Shown: positions 33,555 through 40,861 of the stretch, piece by piece
Numbering within the stretch: position 1 is the stretch's first letter
Layout of the letters: each line of letters begins with the position of its first letter
Assembly: GCA_023898685.1 (NCBI GenBank)
Contig: CP060234.1
Span: forward strand, 62,001 to 126,000
Origin: Phycisphaeraceae bacterium
GTDB taxonomy: Bacteria; Planctomycetota; Phycisphaerae; Phycisphaerales; UBA1924
Direction: 5' to 3'
DNA length: 64,000 nucleotides
Made by a program: the position numbers and the translations under genes
The notes under the pieces: model-generated
Told to the model about the DNA's origin: nothing
Seen by the model: only the letters and a program-made list of their open reading frames with translations
Database searches by the model: none

Positions 33555-34655
33555 GTGAACAAGCGGAAGGCATTCACACTGATCGAGTTGTTGGTCGTCA
33601 TCGCGATCATCGCTTTGCTCATCGGCATCCTCCTGCCGGCGTTGGGCAAGGCCCGCCAGGCGGCCCGCATGATGGCGTCGCAGTCGAACCTGAAGCAGCT
33701 CGCCCAGGGCAACGCGAATATCGCGGCCCAGAACGACGACCTGATGGGCGGCTACTGGTGGACCGGCGGCGGCGGCTTCGACGCGCCCCAGTACGACATC
33801 GGCTGCAACGAGACCCAGCGGGCGGACGACAACCTGGAGGCGACCCAGCTCCAGCAGTGCGCGATCATCCGCAAGGCCGCGGGCCGGTGTGACACGAGCG
33901 GAGCGGGCAAGCTGCCGGTCAACGACGACCGTCTGCCCCACCGCCGCTACCTGCACGTCCCGATGATCGACCAGATGACCGGGCAGCAGCCCGAGCCGGT
34001 CGCGGCCAGCCCGCTGGACGTGAACCTGCTCGACTGGCAGGACAACCCGCTCGACATCGACGCCCTTCCGGCCGGCATTGCGACCTACTGCGAGGCCGAT
34101 TCCTCGTGGACAACCAGGAAGGTCGTGAAGTACTGGCCGTACGCGTCGAGCTACCAGTCGACGGTGTACGCCTGGAACCCCTCGCGGCCCGACCCGGCGA
34201 GCTGCACGCTGCCCACGCATCCGGCGAACGGCGGCACGCTGATGTACGTCGATCCGTCGTCGCTCGCTCGCCGCAACATGAGCGAGGTGGCGTTCACCAG
34301 CATGAAGGCGTTCTTCTTCGAGGAGTTCGACTTCACCCACGGCGCCGGCCCCGCGGCGCTCTACTACGCCGACCCGAACGCCCGCATCAACGTGCAGTTC
34401 TTTGACTCATCGGTCCGCCGCATCTCGACGACCGACGCCAACCCGGGCTGGGATCCGGAAGACGCGAACAACATGGACGTGTCGGCCCAGCTCCAGTACG
34501 AGTCGATCGACACCCGCTACTTCCCCGACTACTCCAACTTCCGCAACGCCGACGGGCTGACCTTCTTCCCGGGCTATTACAAGTGGACCCGCGGCGGCCT
34601 GTTCGGCGTCGACGTGGGCGGCAAGGAAATCGATACCGAGAAGTGGTGCCAGTGA
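33555..34655 (+). CDS. Tandem prepilin-like protein 1
   Basis: A 366-residue exported protein. The GTG start at 33555, behind AAAGGGGA, gives the leader MNKRKA, then the FTLIELLVVIAIIALLIGIL membrane helix cut by prepilin peptidase. The large extracytoplasmic domain is shared with the next two genes: QLAQGNANIAAQNDDLMGGY, a QQPEPVAASPLDV block, WPYASSYQSTVYAW, MKAFFFEEFDFTHG, YADPNARINVQFFDSSVRR and a closing FPGYYKWTRGGLFGVDVGG. Cysteines are few. Such planctomycete proteins are usually called type II secretion or DUF1559-like; polymerisation into a fibre is plausible but unproven. A terminator-like hairpin follows. Confidence 0.88.
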   Translation: MNKRKAFTLIELLVVIAIIALLIGILLPALGKARQAARMMASQSNLKQLAQGNANIAAQNDDLMGGYWWTGGGGFDAPQYDIGCNETQRADDNLEATQLQQCAIIRKAAGRCDTSGAGKLPVNDDRLPHRRYLHVPMIDQMTGQQPEPVAASPLDVNLLDWQDNPLDIDALPAGIATYCEADSSWTTRKVVKYWPYASSYQSTVYAWNPSRPDPASCTLPTHPANGGTLMYVDPSSLARRNMSEVAFTSMKAFFFEEFDFTHGAGPAALYYADPNARINVQFFDSSVRRISTTDANPGWDPEDANNMDVSAQLQYESIDTRYFPDYSNFRNADGLTFFPGYYKWTRGGLFGVDVGGKEIDTEKWCQ

Positions 34656-34697
34656 TCACACGCCCCGCGTGAGCGTGGGGCTCTGAAGAATCGCGAG

Positions 34698-34730
34698 AGC
34701 GGCCGGTGAGCAGCCGGCCGCTTTCCTTAT
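34698..34730 (+). terminator. Hairpin terminator between tandem prepilin-like genes 1 and 2
   Basis: AGCGGCCGG (34698-34706) pairs with CCGGCCGCT (34714-34722), then TTCCTTAT. The T-run is interrupted, so read-through is likely to be partial. Confidence 0.6.
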
Positions 34731-34790
34731 CCGGGGTGCATGGCCGGGGCTCCTCGACCCGGGCGAACAGACCAGACGACGGAGTTCCGA

Positions 34791-35933
34791 ATGATGAGGC
34801 GCAGGGCGTTCACGCTGATTGAATTGCTCGTCGTCATCGCGATCATCGCGCTGCTCATCGGCATCCTGCTGCCCGCGCTCGGCAAGGCCCGCGAGGCGGC
34901 GAGGCTGATGGTCTCGCAGCAGAACATGAAGCAGCTCGCCGTGGCGAACGCGAACCACGCCTCGCAGAACGACGAGCAGATGGGCGGGTACAACTGGGAA
35001 GCCAAGCAGCTCGGCGGAACGGGCTTCAACTTCAGGGAGTTTGACATCGGGTGCGGCGAGACCGTGACGCCCTACAACAACCTCGGCGCAGCCCAGGCGC
35101 AGCAGGTCGCCGTGATCAGGAAGGCGACGGGCCGCTGCGGCACCGGCCCGGATGCGATCAAGTTCGATGGCAGCCGGCTGGTGCACCGCCGTTACCTGCA
35201 TGTCCCGATGGTCGATGAGCTCACGGGGCAGCAGCCCGAGCCGATCGCGGTCAGCCCGCTCGACGTGCATCACCTCGACTTCCAGGAGAACCCGACGGAT
35301 TACACGAACTTGCCGGGGGGGCTCGGCAACGGGGTTTCCGGGTGGAGCGCCCGGCAGGTGGTCAATCGCTGGCCGTTCGCGTCGAGCTACCAGAGCACGG
35401 TCTATGCGTGGTCGCCCGAGCGGCCCGACAGCAGCGGCGAGATGGCGCTGGAGCCGGCGGAGGACTCGACGCTGATCTACGTCCGCCGGCCGAACGACAT
35501 CATCGCCCGCGGCATGTTCGAGGTGTCCCTGCCGAGCATGAAGGCGTTCTTCTTCGAGGAGTTCGACTACACGAAGGGGATGGGCAATCAGGCCGCGTAC
35601 TACGCCGACCCGAAGGCGCAGATCAACGTGCAGTTCTTCGACTCGTCGGTCCGGCGCATCACGACCGGCACGCCGACCTTCGATTCATCGCGGGATGCCT
35701 GGGTGGGCCACGAGGCGAACCCGGGCTGGGACGCGGCCTCCCCCTGCGACAACAGCGAACTGCCCAGGATGTTCTACGAGCCCATCGACGCCCGCTTCTT
35801 CCCGGATTACACCGACGAAACGGCACCTGGTGAGTTGACGGCCTTCCCCGGGTATTACAAATGGACCCGCGGCGGGCTGAAGGGCCTTGACGTGGGCGGC
35901 GGCGAGATCAGCACCGAGACCTGGTGCCGCTGA
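34791..35933 (+). CDS. Tandem prepilin-like protein 2
   Basis: A 380-residue paralogue of its neighbours. It starts at ATG 34791 (MMRRRA), then the FTLIELLVVIAII prepilin helix with Glu at mature position 5. Shared blocks: NMKQLAVANANHASQNDEQMGGY, ATGRCGTGPDAI, HRRYLHVPMVDELTGQQPEP, NRWPFASSYQSTVYAWSPERPD, MKAFFFEEFDYTKG, YADPKAQINVQFFDSSVRR and FPGYYKWTRGGLKGLDVGG. It has an extra stretch after SVRR (ITTGTPTFDSSRDAWVGHEANPG) that gene 3 also has but gene 1 lacks, so 2 and 3 are the closer pair. Confidence 0.88.
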   Translation: MMRRRAFTLIELLVVIAIIALLIGILLPALGKAREAARLMVSQQNMKQLAVANANHASQNDEQMGGYNWEAKQLGGTGFNFREFDIGCGETVTPYNNLGAAQAQQVAVIRKATGRCGTGPDAIKFDGSRLVHRRYLHVPMVDELTGQQPEPIAVSPLDVHHLDFQENPTDYTNLPGGLGNGVSGWSARQVVNRWPFASSYQSTVYAWSPERPDSSGEMALEPAEDSTLIYVRRPNDIIARGMFEVSLPSMKAFFFEEFDYTKGMGNQAAYYADPKAQINVQFFDSSVRRITTGTPTFDSSRDAWVGHEANPGWDAASPCDNSELPRMFYEPIDARFFPDYTDETAPGELTAFPGYYKWTRGGLKGLDVGGGEISTETWCR

Positions 35934-36100
35934 GCGGGCTGCAGAAGCGTGAAGCCGGGACGCACGGAAAAAGTGCTGCGCACGCCTCGCTTGTTCCGTT
36001 AAGATAGCTCGGGCGCCGGGGGCATCGCACGGCGGCCGCAGACCGACATCTCGGTGGGGATCGGCCCGGAGCCGCGCCGGGCCCGTGAAAGGGGACGGCC

Positions 36101-37249
36101 GTGCCGAGGCGAACCGCGTTCACGCTCATCGAACTGCTGGTGGTCATCGCGATCATCGCGTTGCTGATCGGGATCCTGCTGCCCGCGTTGGGCCGGGCTC
36201 AGCTGGCGGCGAGGCTCGCGGTGTCGCAGGCGAATCTCAAGCAGCTTTCGGTCGCCAACTCGAACTTCGCGTCGTCAAACCACGACAAGATGGCGGGCTA
36301 CGACTGGCAGGGCCCAACGGACGCGTGGGGCGGCTCGGTCGACGTCGACATCGAGGGGGCGACGATCTCGGTCGAGAACAACCTCGAGGCGGCGCAGGCC
36401 CAGCAGGCGGCGATCCTGCGGAGAGCCACGGGCCGATATGGGCAGGGATACAGCTCGATCGAGAAGTTCACGCCGCACTGGAACCGCATCCCGCACCGGC
36501 GCTACCTGCACCTGCCGCTGATCGACTCGCTGACGGGCCAGCAGCCCGAGCCGATCGCGGTGAGTCCGCTGGACATCAACCATCTCGATTTCCAGGAAAG
36601 CCCGATGGACTTTCCGAACCTGCCTGCGGGGATCTGCGAGTACAGCCAGACCGACGACCCGCACTGGTGCGACGACCAGGCCGTCAACCGCTGGCCGTAC
36701 GCGTCGAGCTACCAGTCGACGGTGTATGCGTGGACGACCGAGCGGCCCAGGGCCGACGGCACGCTGCCTCTCGCGCCGGCGCCGGGGGCGACGCTGATCA
36801 TGGTGGGTGATCGCAACGCGTTCTATCCGCGGGGGATGGACGAGGTGACGTTCCCGAGCATGAAGGCGTTCTTCTTCGAGGAGTTCGACTACACCCAGGG
36901 TTCGGGCAAATCGGGGCTTTATTACGCCGATCCGAACGCGCACATCAGCGTGATGTTCTTCGACGCCTCGGTGCGCCGCTACACGACCGGCACGCCGAGC
37001 TACGACGCGGCGTCGGACCGGTGGACGGGCCACGACGTGCTTCCAGGGTGGGACCCGAACTCGCCGTGTGTGAATGATGACCTGCCGCAGTTGCTCTACC
37101 AGTCGGTCGACCTGCGCTACTTCCAGGACTACGACATCCCGAACAATGCGGGCGTCTACCTTCCGGGCTTCTACAAGTGGACACGGGGCGGGCTCAAGGG
37201 GCTGGACGTCCAGGGCAGCGAGATCGACACCGAGTCGTGGTGCAACTAG
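36101..37249 (+). CDS. Tandem prepilin-like protein 3
   Basis: A 382-residue paralogue. The GTG start at 36101 has AAAGGGGA upstream, the same context as gene 1. The leader is MPRRTA, then the FTLIELLVVIAII helix. Shared extracytoplasmic blocks: NLKQLSVANSNFASSNHDKMAGY, HRRYLHLPLIDSLTGQQPEP, NRWPYASSYQSTVYAWTTERP, MKAFFFEEFDYTQGSG, YADPNAHISVMFFDASVRRYTTGTP and LPGFYKWTRGGLKGLDVQG. The three genes run head to tail with gaps of 135-170 bases and no other gene between. Upstream, TAAGAT at 36000 may be a -10 box. A long palindrome follows and may end the unit. Confidence 0.88.
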   Translation: MPRRTAFTLIELLVVIAIIALLIGILLPALGRAQLAARLAVSQANLKQLSVANSNFASSNHDKMAGYDWQGPTDAWGGSVDVDIEGATISVENNLEAAQAQQAAILRRATGRYGQGYSSIEKFTPHWNRIPHRRYLHLPLIDSLTGQQPEPIAVSPLDINHLDFQESPMDFPNLPAGICEYSQTDDPHWCDDQAVNRWPYASSYQSTVYAWTTERPRADGTLPLAPAPGATLIMVGDRNAFYPRGMDEVTFPSMKAFFFEEFDYTQGSGKSGLYYADPNAHISVMFFDASVRRYTTGTPSYDAASDRWTGHDVLPGWDPNSPCVNDDLPQLLYQSVDLRYFQDYDIPNNAGVYLPGFYKWTRGGLKGLDVQGSEIDTESWCN

Positions 37250-37274
37250 GCCCGGTTTGATTGGTCGGATTCTG

Positions 37275-37347
37275 ACGAGCCGCGACCGCAAGGAAGCGGT
37301 TTCCGGGCATGGAGTGCCGTGCCCGCTCCCTCACGGTCGCGGCTCGT
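37275..37347. repeat. Palindrome, ACGAGCCGCGACCG family
   Basis: ACGAGCCGCGACCG (37275-37288) is exactly complementary to 37334-37347 (14 pairs), with a 45-base loop carrying GCAAGGAAGCGG. It lies downstream of the last tandem prepilin gene and resembles the AGCC(C)GA repeats elsewhere in the window. Confidence 0.8.
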
Positions 37348-37535
37348 TGATCCCTGCCGATTCGGACCTTGGCGCCTTCATTCTCGGGCTATCGAGCTCC
37401 CAGGCGCCGACGGGTAGGCCCTCTTCGTGGTGGGAAACTGCACCCCCCTGCAAGAAACGCCGACATCTGCGTTCCGCCTTGCGTGAGGGGCGACAGACGA
37501 TTGTCGCTCTTCCCAAGGAGGTTGCGGAGGGCCGG

Positions 37536-37787
37536 ATGGAGTTGAGCACGGCTGAATGCTGCAAGCTGGTCGAAGCGCTGACCCTTCTGTCGCAGGGGCG
37601 GTGGAGCGACTTTGAGGACCGGCTCTGGGTCGCCTTCGGCGACGACTGGGGCCGGCTGCTCGACATGCTCGTCAGGCACCGGCACGTGGCGCTGCGCGGC
37701 CGCTGGCGCGATGAGCCGACCCTGACCGAGGCGGGCCAGGAACTGCTCGAGCGGCTGCGGGCCCGTCCGCGGGCGGCGGCTGGATAG
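37536..37787 (+). CDS. Small winged-helix-like protein, paralogue of 7197-7478
   Basis: An 84-residue soluble protein. ATG 37536 was chosen because GGAGG ends five bases before it and the upstream frame is not conserved with the paralogue. Order: helix LSTAECCKLVEALTLLSQG, then FEDRLWVAFGDDWGRLLDMLVRHRHVALRG, then a turn (RWRDEP) and TLTEAGQELLERLRARP. The last part, strand-turn-TEAG-helix, is the usual end of a winged-helix domain. The same plan at 7197 makes a two-member family. The gene sits right after the prepilin cluster, but nothing shows a functional link. DNA or protein binding is inferred. Confidence 0.7.
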   Translation: MELSTAECCKLVEALTLLSQGRWSDFEDRLWVAFGDDWGRLLDMLVRHRHVALRGRWRDEPTLTEAGQELLERLRARPRAAAG

Positions 37788-37932
37788 CGTCACAACACGG
37801 ACCGCCGGACCGACCGAGCCCCGAGCGCGAGCGAGGGCGCGGATTGTTGAAGGGACCCCAATCCCGCGGCACCTCGGGCCGTCGCTGACGCTCAGGGCGC
37901 CTGCGGTGCGTCCCCGGCAGACCTTTCGGCGC

Positions 37933-38577
37933 TCAGCCGAACGCCTTCTTGTAGTCGGCGAGGAACTTGTCGATACCGATGTCGGTCAGCGGGTGGTTCA
38001 TGAACTGCTGGATGACGTTGAAGGGCACCGTGGCGACGTCGGCGCCGACCATCGCGCAGTCGAGCATGTGCTTGGGGTGACGGATCGAGGCGGCCAGAAC
38101 CTTGGTCGGCAGCCCGTAGTTGTCGTAGATCTGCCTGATCTGGGCGATCAGATCCATGCCGTCGAGCCCGATGTCATCGATCCGCCCGATGAACGGGCTG
38201 ACGAGGAACGCCCCCGCCTTGGCGACCATCAGCGCCTGGAGCGGTTGGAAGCACAGCGTCATGTTCGTTCGGATGCCCTCGTCGGCCAGCGCCTTGCAGG
38301 CCCGCAGCCCGTCGACCGTGCTGGGCAGCTTGATGACGATGTTCTCGGCAATCTTGGCCCGCTCGCGGCCCTCGGCGAGCATGCCCGCGGTGTCGAGGGC
38401 GATTACCTCGGCCGAGACCGGGCCATCGACGACCTGGCAGATCTCGGCGAGTCGTTTGCCGTAATCGATGCCCTCCTTGGCGATAAGGGAGGGGTTGGTG
38501 GTGACGCCGTCGAGCACGCCGAGGTCGTGGGCCTGCTTGATCTCGTCGAGGTTGGCGGTGTCGATGTAGAGTTCCAT
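37933..38577 (-). CDS. Transaldolase, small type (TalC/fructose-6-phosphate aldolase-like)
   Basis: A 214-residue (beta/alpha)8 enzyme that transfers a dihydroxyacetone unit in the pentose phosphate pathway. Start MELYIDTANLDEI at 38577, with a GGAG site. The Schiff-base lysine is in ENIVIKLPSTVDG (about 86), and the conserved GVTTNPSLIAKEG, TNMTLCFQP and SPFIGRIDDIG blocks are all present. A Gln at the end of LCFQ (about 111) is the position that separates fructose-6-phosphate aldolase from transaldolase activity. TACACT near 38612-38607 may be the -10 box. Confidence 0.92.
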   Translation of the reverse strand: MELYIDTANLDEIKQAHDLGVLDGVTTNPSLIAKEGIDYGKRLAEICQVVDGPVSAEVIALDTAGMLAEGRERAKIAENIVIKLPSTVDGLRACKALADEGIRTNMTLCFQPLQALMVAKAGAFLVSPFIGRIDDIGLDGMDLIAQIRQIYDNYGLPTKVLAASIRHPKHMLDCAMVGADVATVPFNVIQQFMNHPLTDIGIDKFLADYKKAFG

Positions 38578-38756
38578 CTGGGGCTCCGGATACGGGGTTC
38601 GGGGGAGTGTAGAACGACCCAGGCGGGAACGTGAGGGAGACCGAATGTGGATCAACGCGACACAGTGGATTCCGGCCTGTGCGCCACATCGGTTGAGCGT
38701 GCGGTCGGTGGCGGTGGTGCAGGCGCTCTTCGGACCCAAACCGCATTCGCGCGGGT

Positions 38757-39797
38757 TCACGCGTCGGCGATCGATCGCAGCACGCCGGCGGCGCGTTCAC
38801 ACTGGTTCTGCGAAACGTCGAGGTGGGTCACGGCGCGGATGGTTTTGGGCCCGAACGCAAAGATGAGTACGCGCTGTTCGCCCGCCTTCGCAACCATGGT
38901 GGGCGCGTCGGGCCCATCCGGCGCGATGGCGAAGATGAGGATGTTGGTGCGCACTGCCGCTGGATCCAGGACGATTCGCGGGTGCTCCACGAGAATCTCC
39001 GCCATGCGCTTGGCATTAGCGTGGTCCTCGGCGAGCTTGCCCATGTTGTGATCGATCGCGTGCAGGGCGGCGGCCGCAAAGATGCCGACTTGCCGCATCG
39101 CCCCGCCCAACATGCGCCTCGCCCGCACCGCGCGTGCGATCAACTCTCGCGAGCCCGCGAAGCACGACCCGCCCGGCGCGCCGAGCCCCTTGGAGAACGC
39201 GACGGAGACCAGATCGAACGGCGCGGCCAAGTCGGCCGGCGTCGAGCCCGATGCGACGGCGGCGTTCCAGAGCCTCGCGCCGTCCAGGTAGGTTGCCACG
39301 CCACGCGCACGGGCCTCGTCGCAGATCCGGATGATCTCCGCCTGCGGGAACACCACGCCGCCCGCGCGGTTGTGCGTGTTCTCGATTTCGACGAGCGTCG
39401 TCGGCGGGTAGACCACGTGCCCGCGAGGCTTGCAGGCCGCGACGAACTCATCGGCGGTGAACACGCCGCCGGCGCCGATCTCGGTGAACTGGACGCCGGC
39501 GTTCGCCGCCGAGGCTCCGGCCTCGTGCCACACCGCGTGGCTCTGGCGGCTGACGATGACGTCGTCGCCGGGCTGGGTCAGCAGGCGCAACGCCGCCTGG
39601 TTCGCCATGGTGCCGGTCGGCATCCAGAGCGCGGCTTCCTTGCCCAACAGCCCGGCAATTCGCTCCTGCAGGGCGTTGATCGTTGGGTCCTCGGCGAACT
39701 GATCGTCCCCCACTTCCGCGGCCGCCATGGCGGCCCGCATCGCGTCATCCGGTCGGGTCACCGTGTCCGAACGCAGGTCGATGGCTGCTTCTGGCAT
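38757..39797 (-). CDS. L-threonine aldolase (low-specificity, PLP-dependent)
   Basis: A 346-residue soluble PLP enzyme that splits threonine or allo-threonine into glycine and acetaldehyde. It opens with IDLRSDTVTRPDDAMRAAMAAAEVGDD, the family's N-terminal signature. PLP lysine is in SVAFSKGLGAPGGS (about 205), with the aspartate in YLDGARLWN (about 172). The MPTGTMANQ phosphate-binding turn is near 59-67. The start at 39797 follows a TACCAT box by seven bases with no ribosome site. It precedes the transaldolase gene on the same strand by 179 bases; the link is weak. Confidence 0.92.
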   Translation of the reverse strand: MPEAAIDLRSDTVTRPDDAMRAAMAAAEVGDDQFAEDPTINALQERIAGLLGKEAALWMPTGTMANQAALRLLTQPGDDVIVSRQSHAVWHEAGASAANAGVQFTEIGAGGVFTADEFVAACKPRGHVVYPPTTLVEIENTHNRAGGVVFPQAEIIRICDEARARGVATYLDGARLWNAAVASGSTPADLAAPFDLVSVAFSKGLGAPGGSCFAGSRELIARAVRARRMLGGAMRQVGIFAAAALHAIDHNMGKLAEDHANAKRMAEILVEHPRIVLDPAAVRTNILIFAIAPDGPDAPTMVAKAGEQRVLIFAFGPKTIRAVTHLDVSQNQCERAAGVLRSIADA

Positions 39798-39804
39798 GTC
39801 GTCG

Positions 39805-39810
39805 ATGGTA
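39805..39810 (-). promoter_or_regulatory. Candidate leaderless promoter -10 box (TACCAT) of the threonine aldolase gene
   Basis: On the minus strand TACCAT (39810-39805) is followed by seven bases (CGACGAC) and then the ATG at 39797. No ribosome-binding sequence lies in that gap. Confidence 0.4.
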
Positions 39811-39872
39811 CCGAGACTTGCTTGGGGCAGTCGTCGCCCGGGATCAGGTGATCGCCCGGCCCGGCCTTCCGA

Positions 39873-40103
39873 TCAGTCGTCGTCGCTCGCGATGTCGTCG
39901 CGCTCCTCGATCCAGTGCTGCTGGATCGACTCGAGGATCCGCTCGTTGACCGGATGGCCCTCGCGCTCCTCGAACCCGTCGAGGCTGCGCACCAGGTTCC
40001 GCAGGTCGACGAAGTTCACGTGGGCCGGGTCGAGGTCGGGATGGGCGTCGGCGAGCTCCTCGGCGATCCGCTGCACATTGAGCCAATGGAAGGTGTCGGA
40101 CAT
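39873..40103 (-). CDS. iscX: IscX/YfhJ-like iron-sulfur cluster assembly protein
   Basis: A 76-residue acidic protein that fits IscX: FHWLNVQRIAEELADAHPDLDPAHVNFVDLRNLV, then LDGFEE, NERILESIQQHWIEE. In E. coli IscX the same helical framework (YPDLDP..RFTD..., NEKILEAI...W) binds iron and the desulfurase IscS. The start at 40103 is the only one that fits the family length. There are no isc or suf genes on either side, so it is unlinked here. The acidic tail DDIASDDD could add metal affinity. Confidence 0.85.
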   Translation of the reverse strand: MSDTFHWLNVQRIAEELADAHPDLDPAHVNFVDLRNLVRSLDGFEEREGHPVNERILESIQQHWIEERDDIASDDD

Positions 40104-40371
40104 TGTGGGTCTCCGTTCGTCTGATTGTTCGATCGCACCACATGGGAGGCGAGCGAAAGGCAGAGCCGGTTCCTCGCCGAAAGGTGGACCCGGCGGGGCG
40201 GCGGATTCACGATCCGGCAACAGGCGGCGCGAGCCTGGGTTGGGGTTCTGCAACACGTGCGCGCTTGGCCCGGTCAAGCGCCAACGTGAGCATACCGCTC
40301 TCCCTTCGCTTACCGAGAAACCCGGTAGGTGCGGGCAAGCCCGACTCTCCGTGAAGCAAAGGAGCCACGGT
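40104..40371. other. 268-base gap, no gene recognised
   Basis: Between iscX (minus) and the small RTX gene (plus). An open frame crosses it in the plus direction, but its codons look spurious. An AAAGGAG ribosome site at 40358-40364 belongs to the RTX gene. Promoters for both genes must lie here; I could not identify clear boxes. Confidence 0.35.
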
Positions 40372-40680
40372 ATGTGGAATGACATGATCAATGCGCTGAA
40401 CTCGCGCCGCGCCGGAGGAGGATCGGCCGCTCATCGAATGAGCGAAGCGCAGCAGGCGAGCTTCCAGAACCGATTCGACGCCCGGAGTGCATGGCGGAAT
40501 CGGAACACGTTCGCCACCGACCTTCAAGTCAAACAGACCCAGGCGGGCGGCCTGAACAAGGTCAACGGTGGACGCGGCAACGACAGCATCCACGGTGGGT
40601 ACGGAAACGACAGTGTCCATGGCGGGTACGGAAACGACAATGTTCGGGGCAGGTATGCTCGGACCCGCTTTGGCAGTTGA
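40372..40680 (+). CDS. Very small RTX (GGxGxDxxx) repeat protein
   Basis: A 102-residue protein starting at ATG 40372, eight bases after AAAGGAG. The N-terminal 65 residues are Asn/Arg/Gln-rich and polar, with no signal peptide. Then three consecutive calcium-binding nonapeptides follow: GGRGNDSIH, GGYGNDSVH, GGYGNDNVR, then GRYARTRFGS. RTX repeats form a beta roll that binds calcium and is normally exported by type I secretion with a C-terminal signal. Such proteins usually have hundreds of residues, so a three-repeat protein would form barely one turn. No type I transporter gene is nearby. The start and ribosome site argue for a real gene. Confidence 0.65.
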   Translation: MWNDMINALNSRRAGGGSAAHRMSEAQQASFQNRFDARSAWRNRNTFATDLQVKQTQAGGLNKVNGGRGNDSIHGGYGNDSVHGGYGNDNVRGRYARTRFGS

Positions 40681-40849
40681 TGCCCCGGACGCCCTTGCGG
40701 CGAAGGTCGGCGCGCGGGCCGCAGGCGAGGAGCAGGCGCGATCGCCGGGGGCCATGCCACGGCGGAACCGGAAGAGGGGCGCCACTCGGGCTTTTTCCGT
40801 CACGCAGGAGAGTGGGGATCTCGACTTTCCTTCCGACCGTAGAGTTCGG

Positions 40850-40861
40850 TATGCTTTCGGC
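40850..40861 (+). promoter_or_regulatory. Candidate leaderless promoter -10 box (TATGCT) of comM
   Basis: TATGCT (40850-40855) is followed by six bases (TTCGGC) and the ATG at 40862; no ribosome site is present. The same hexamer precedes the YggS gene. Confidence 0.45.
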
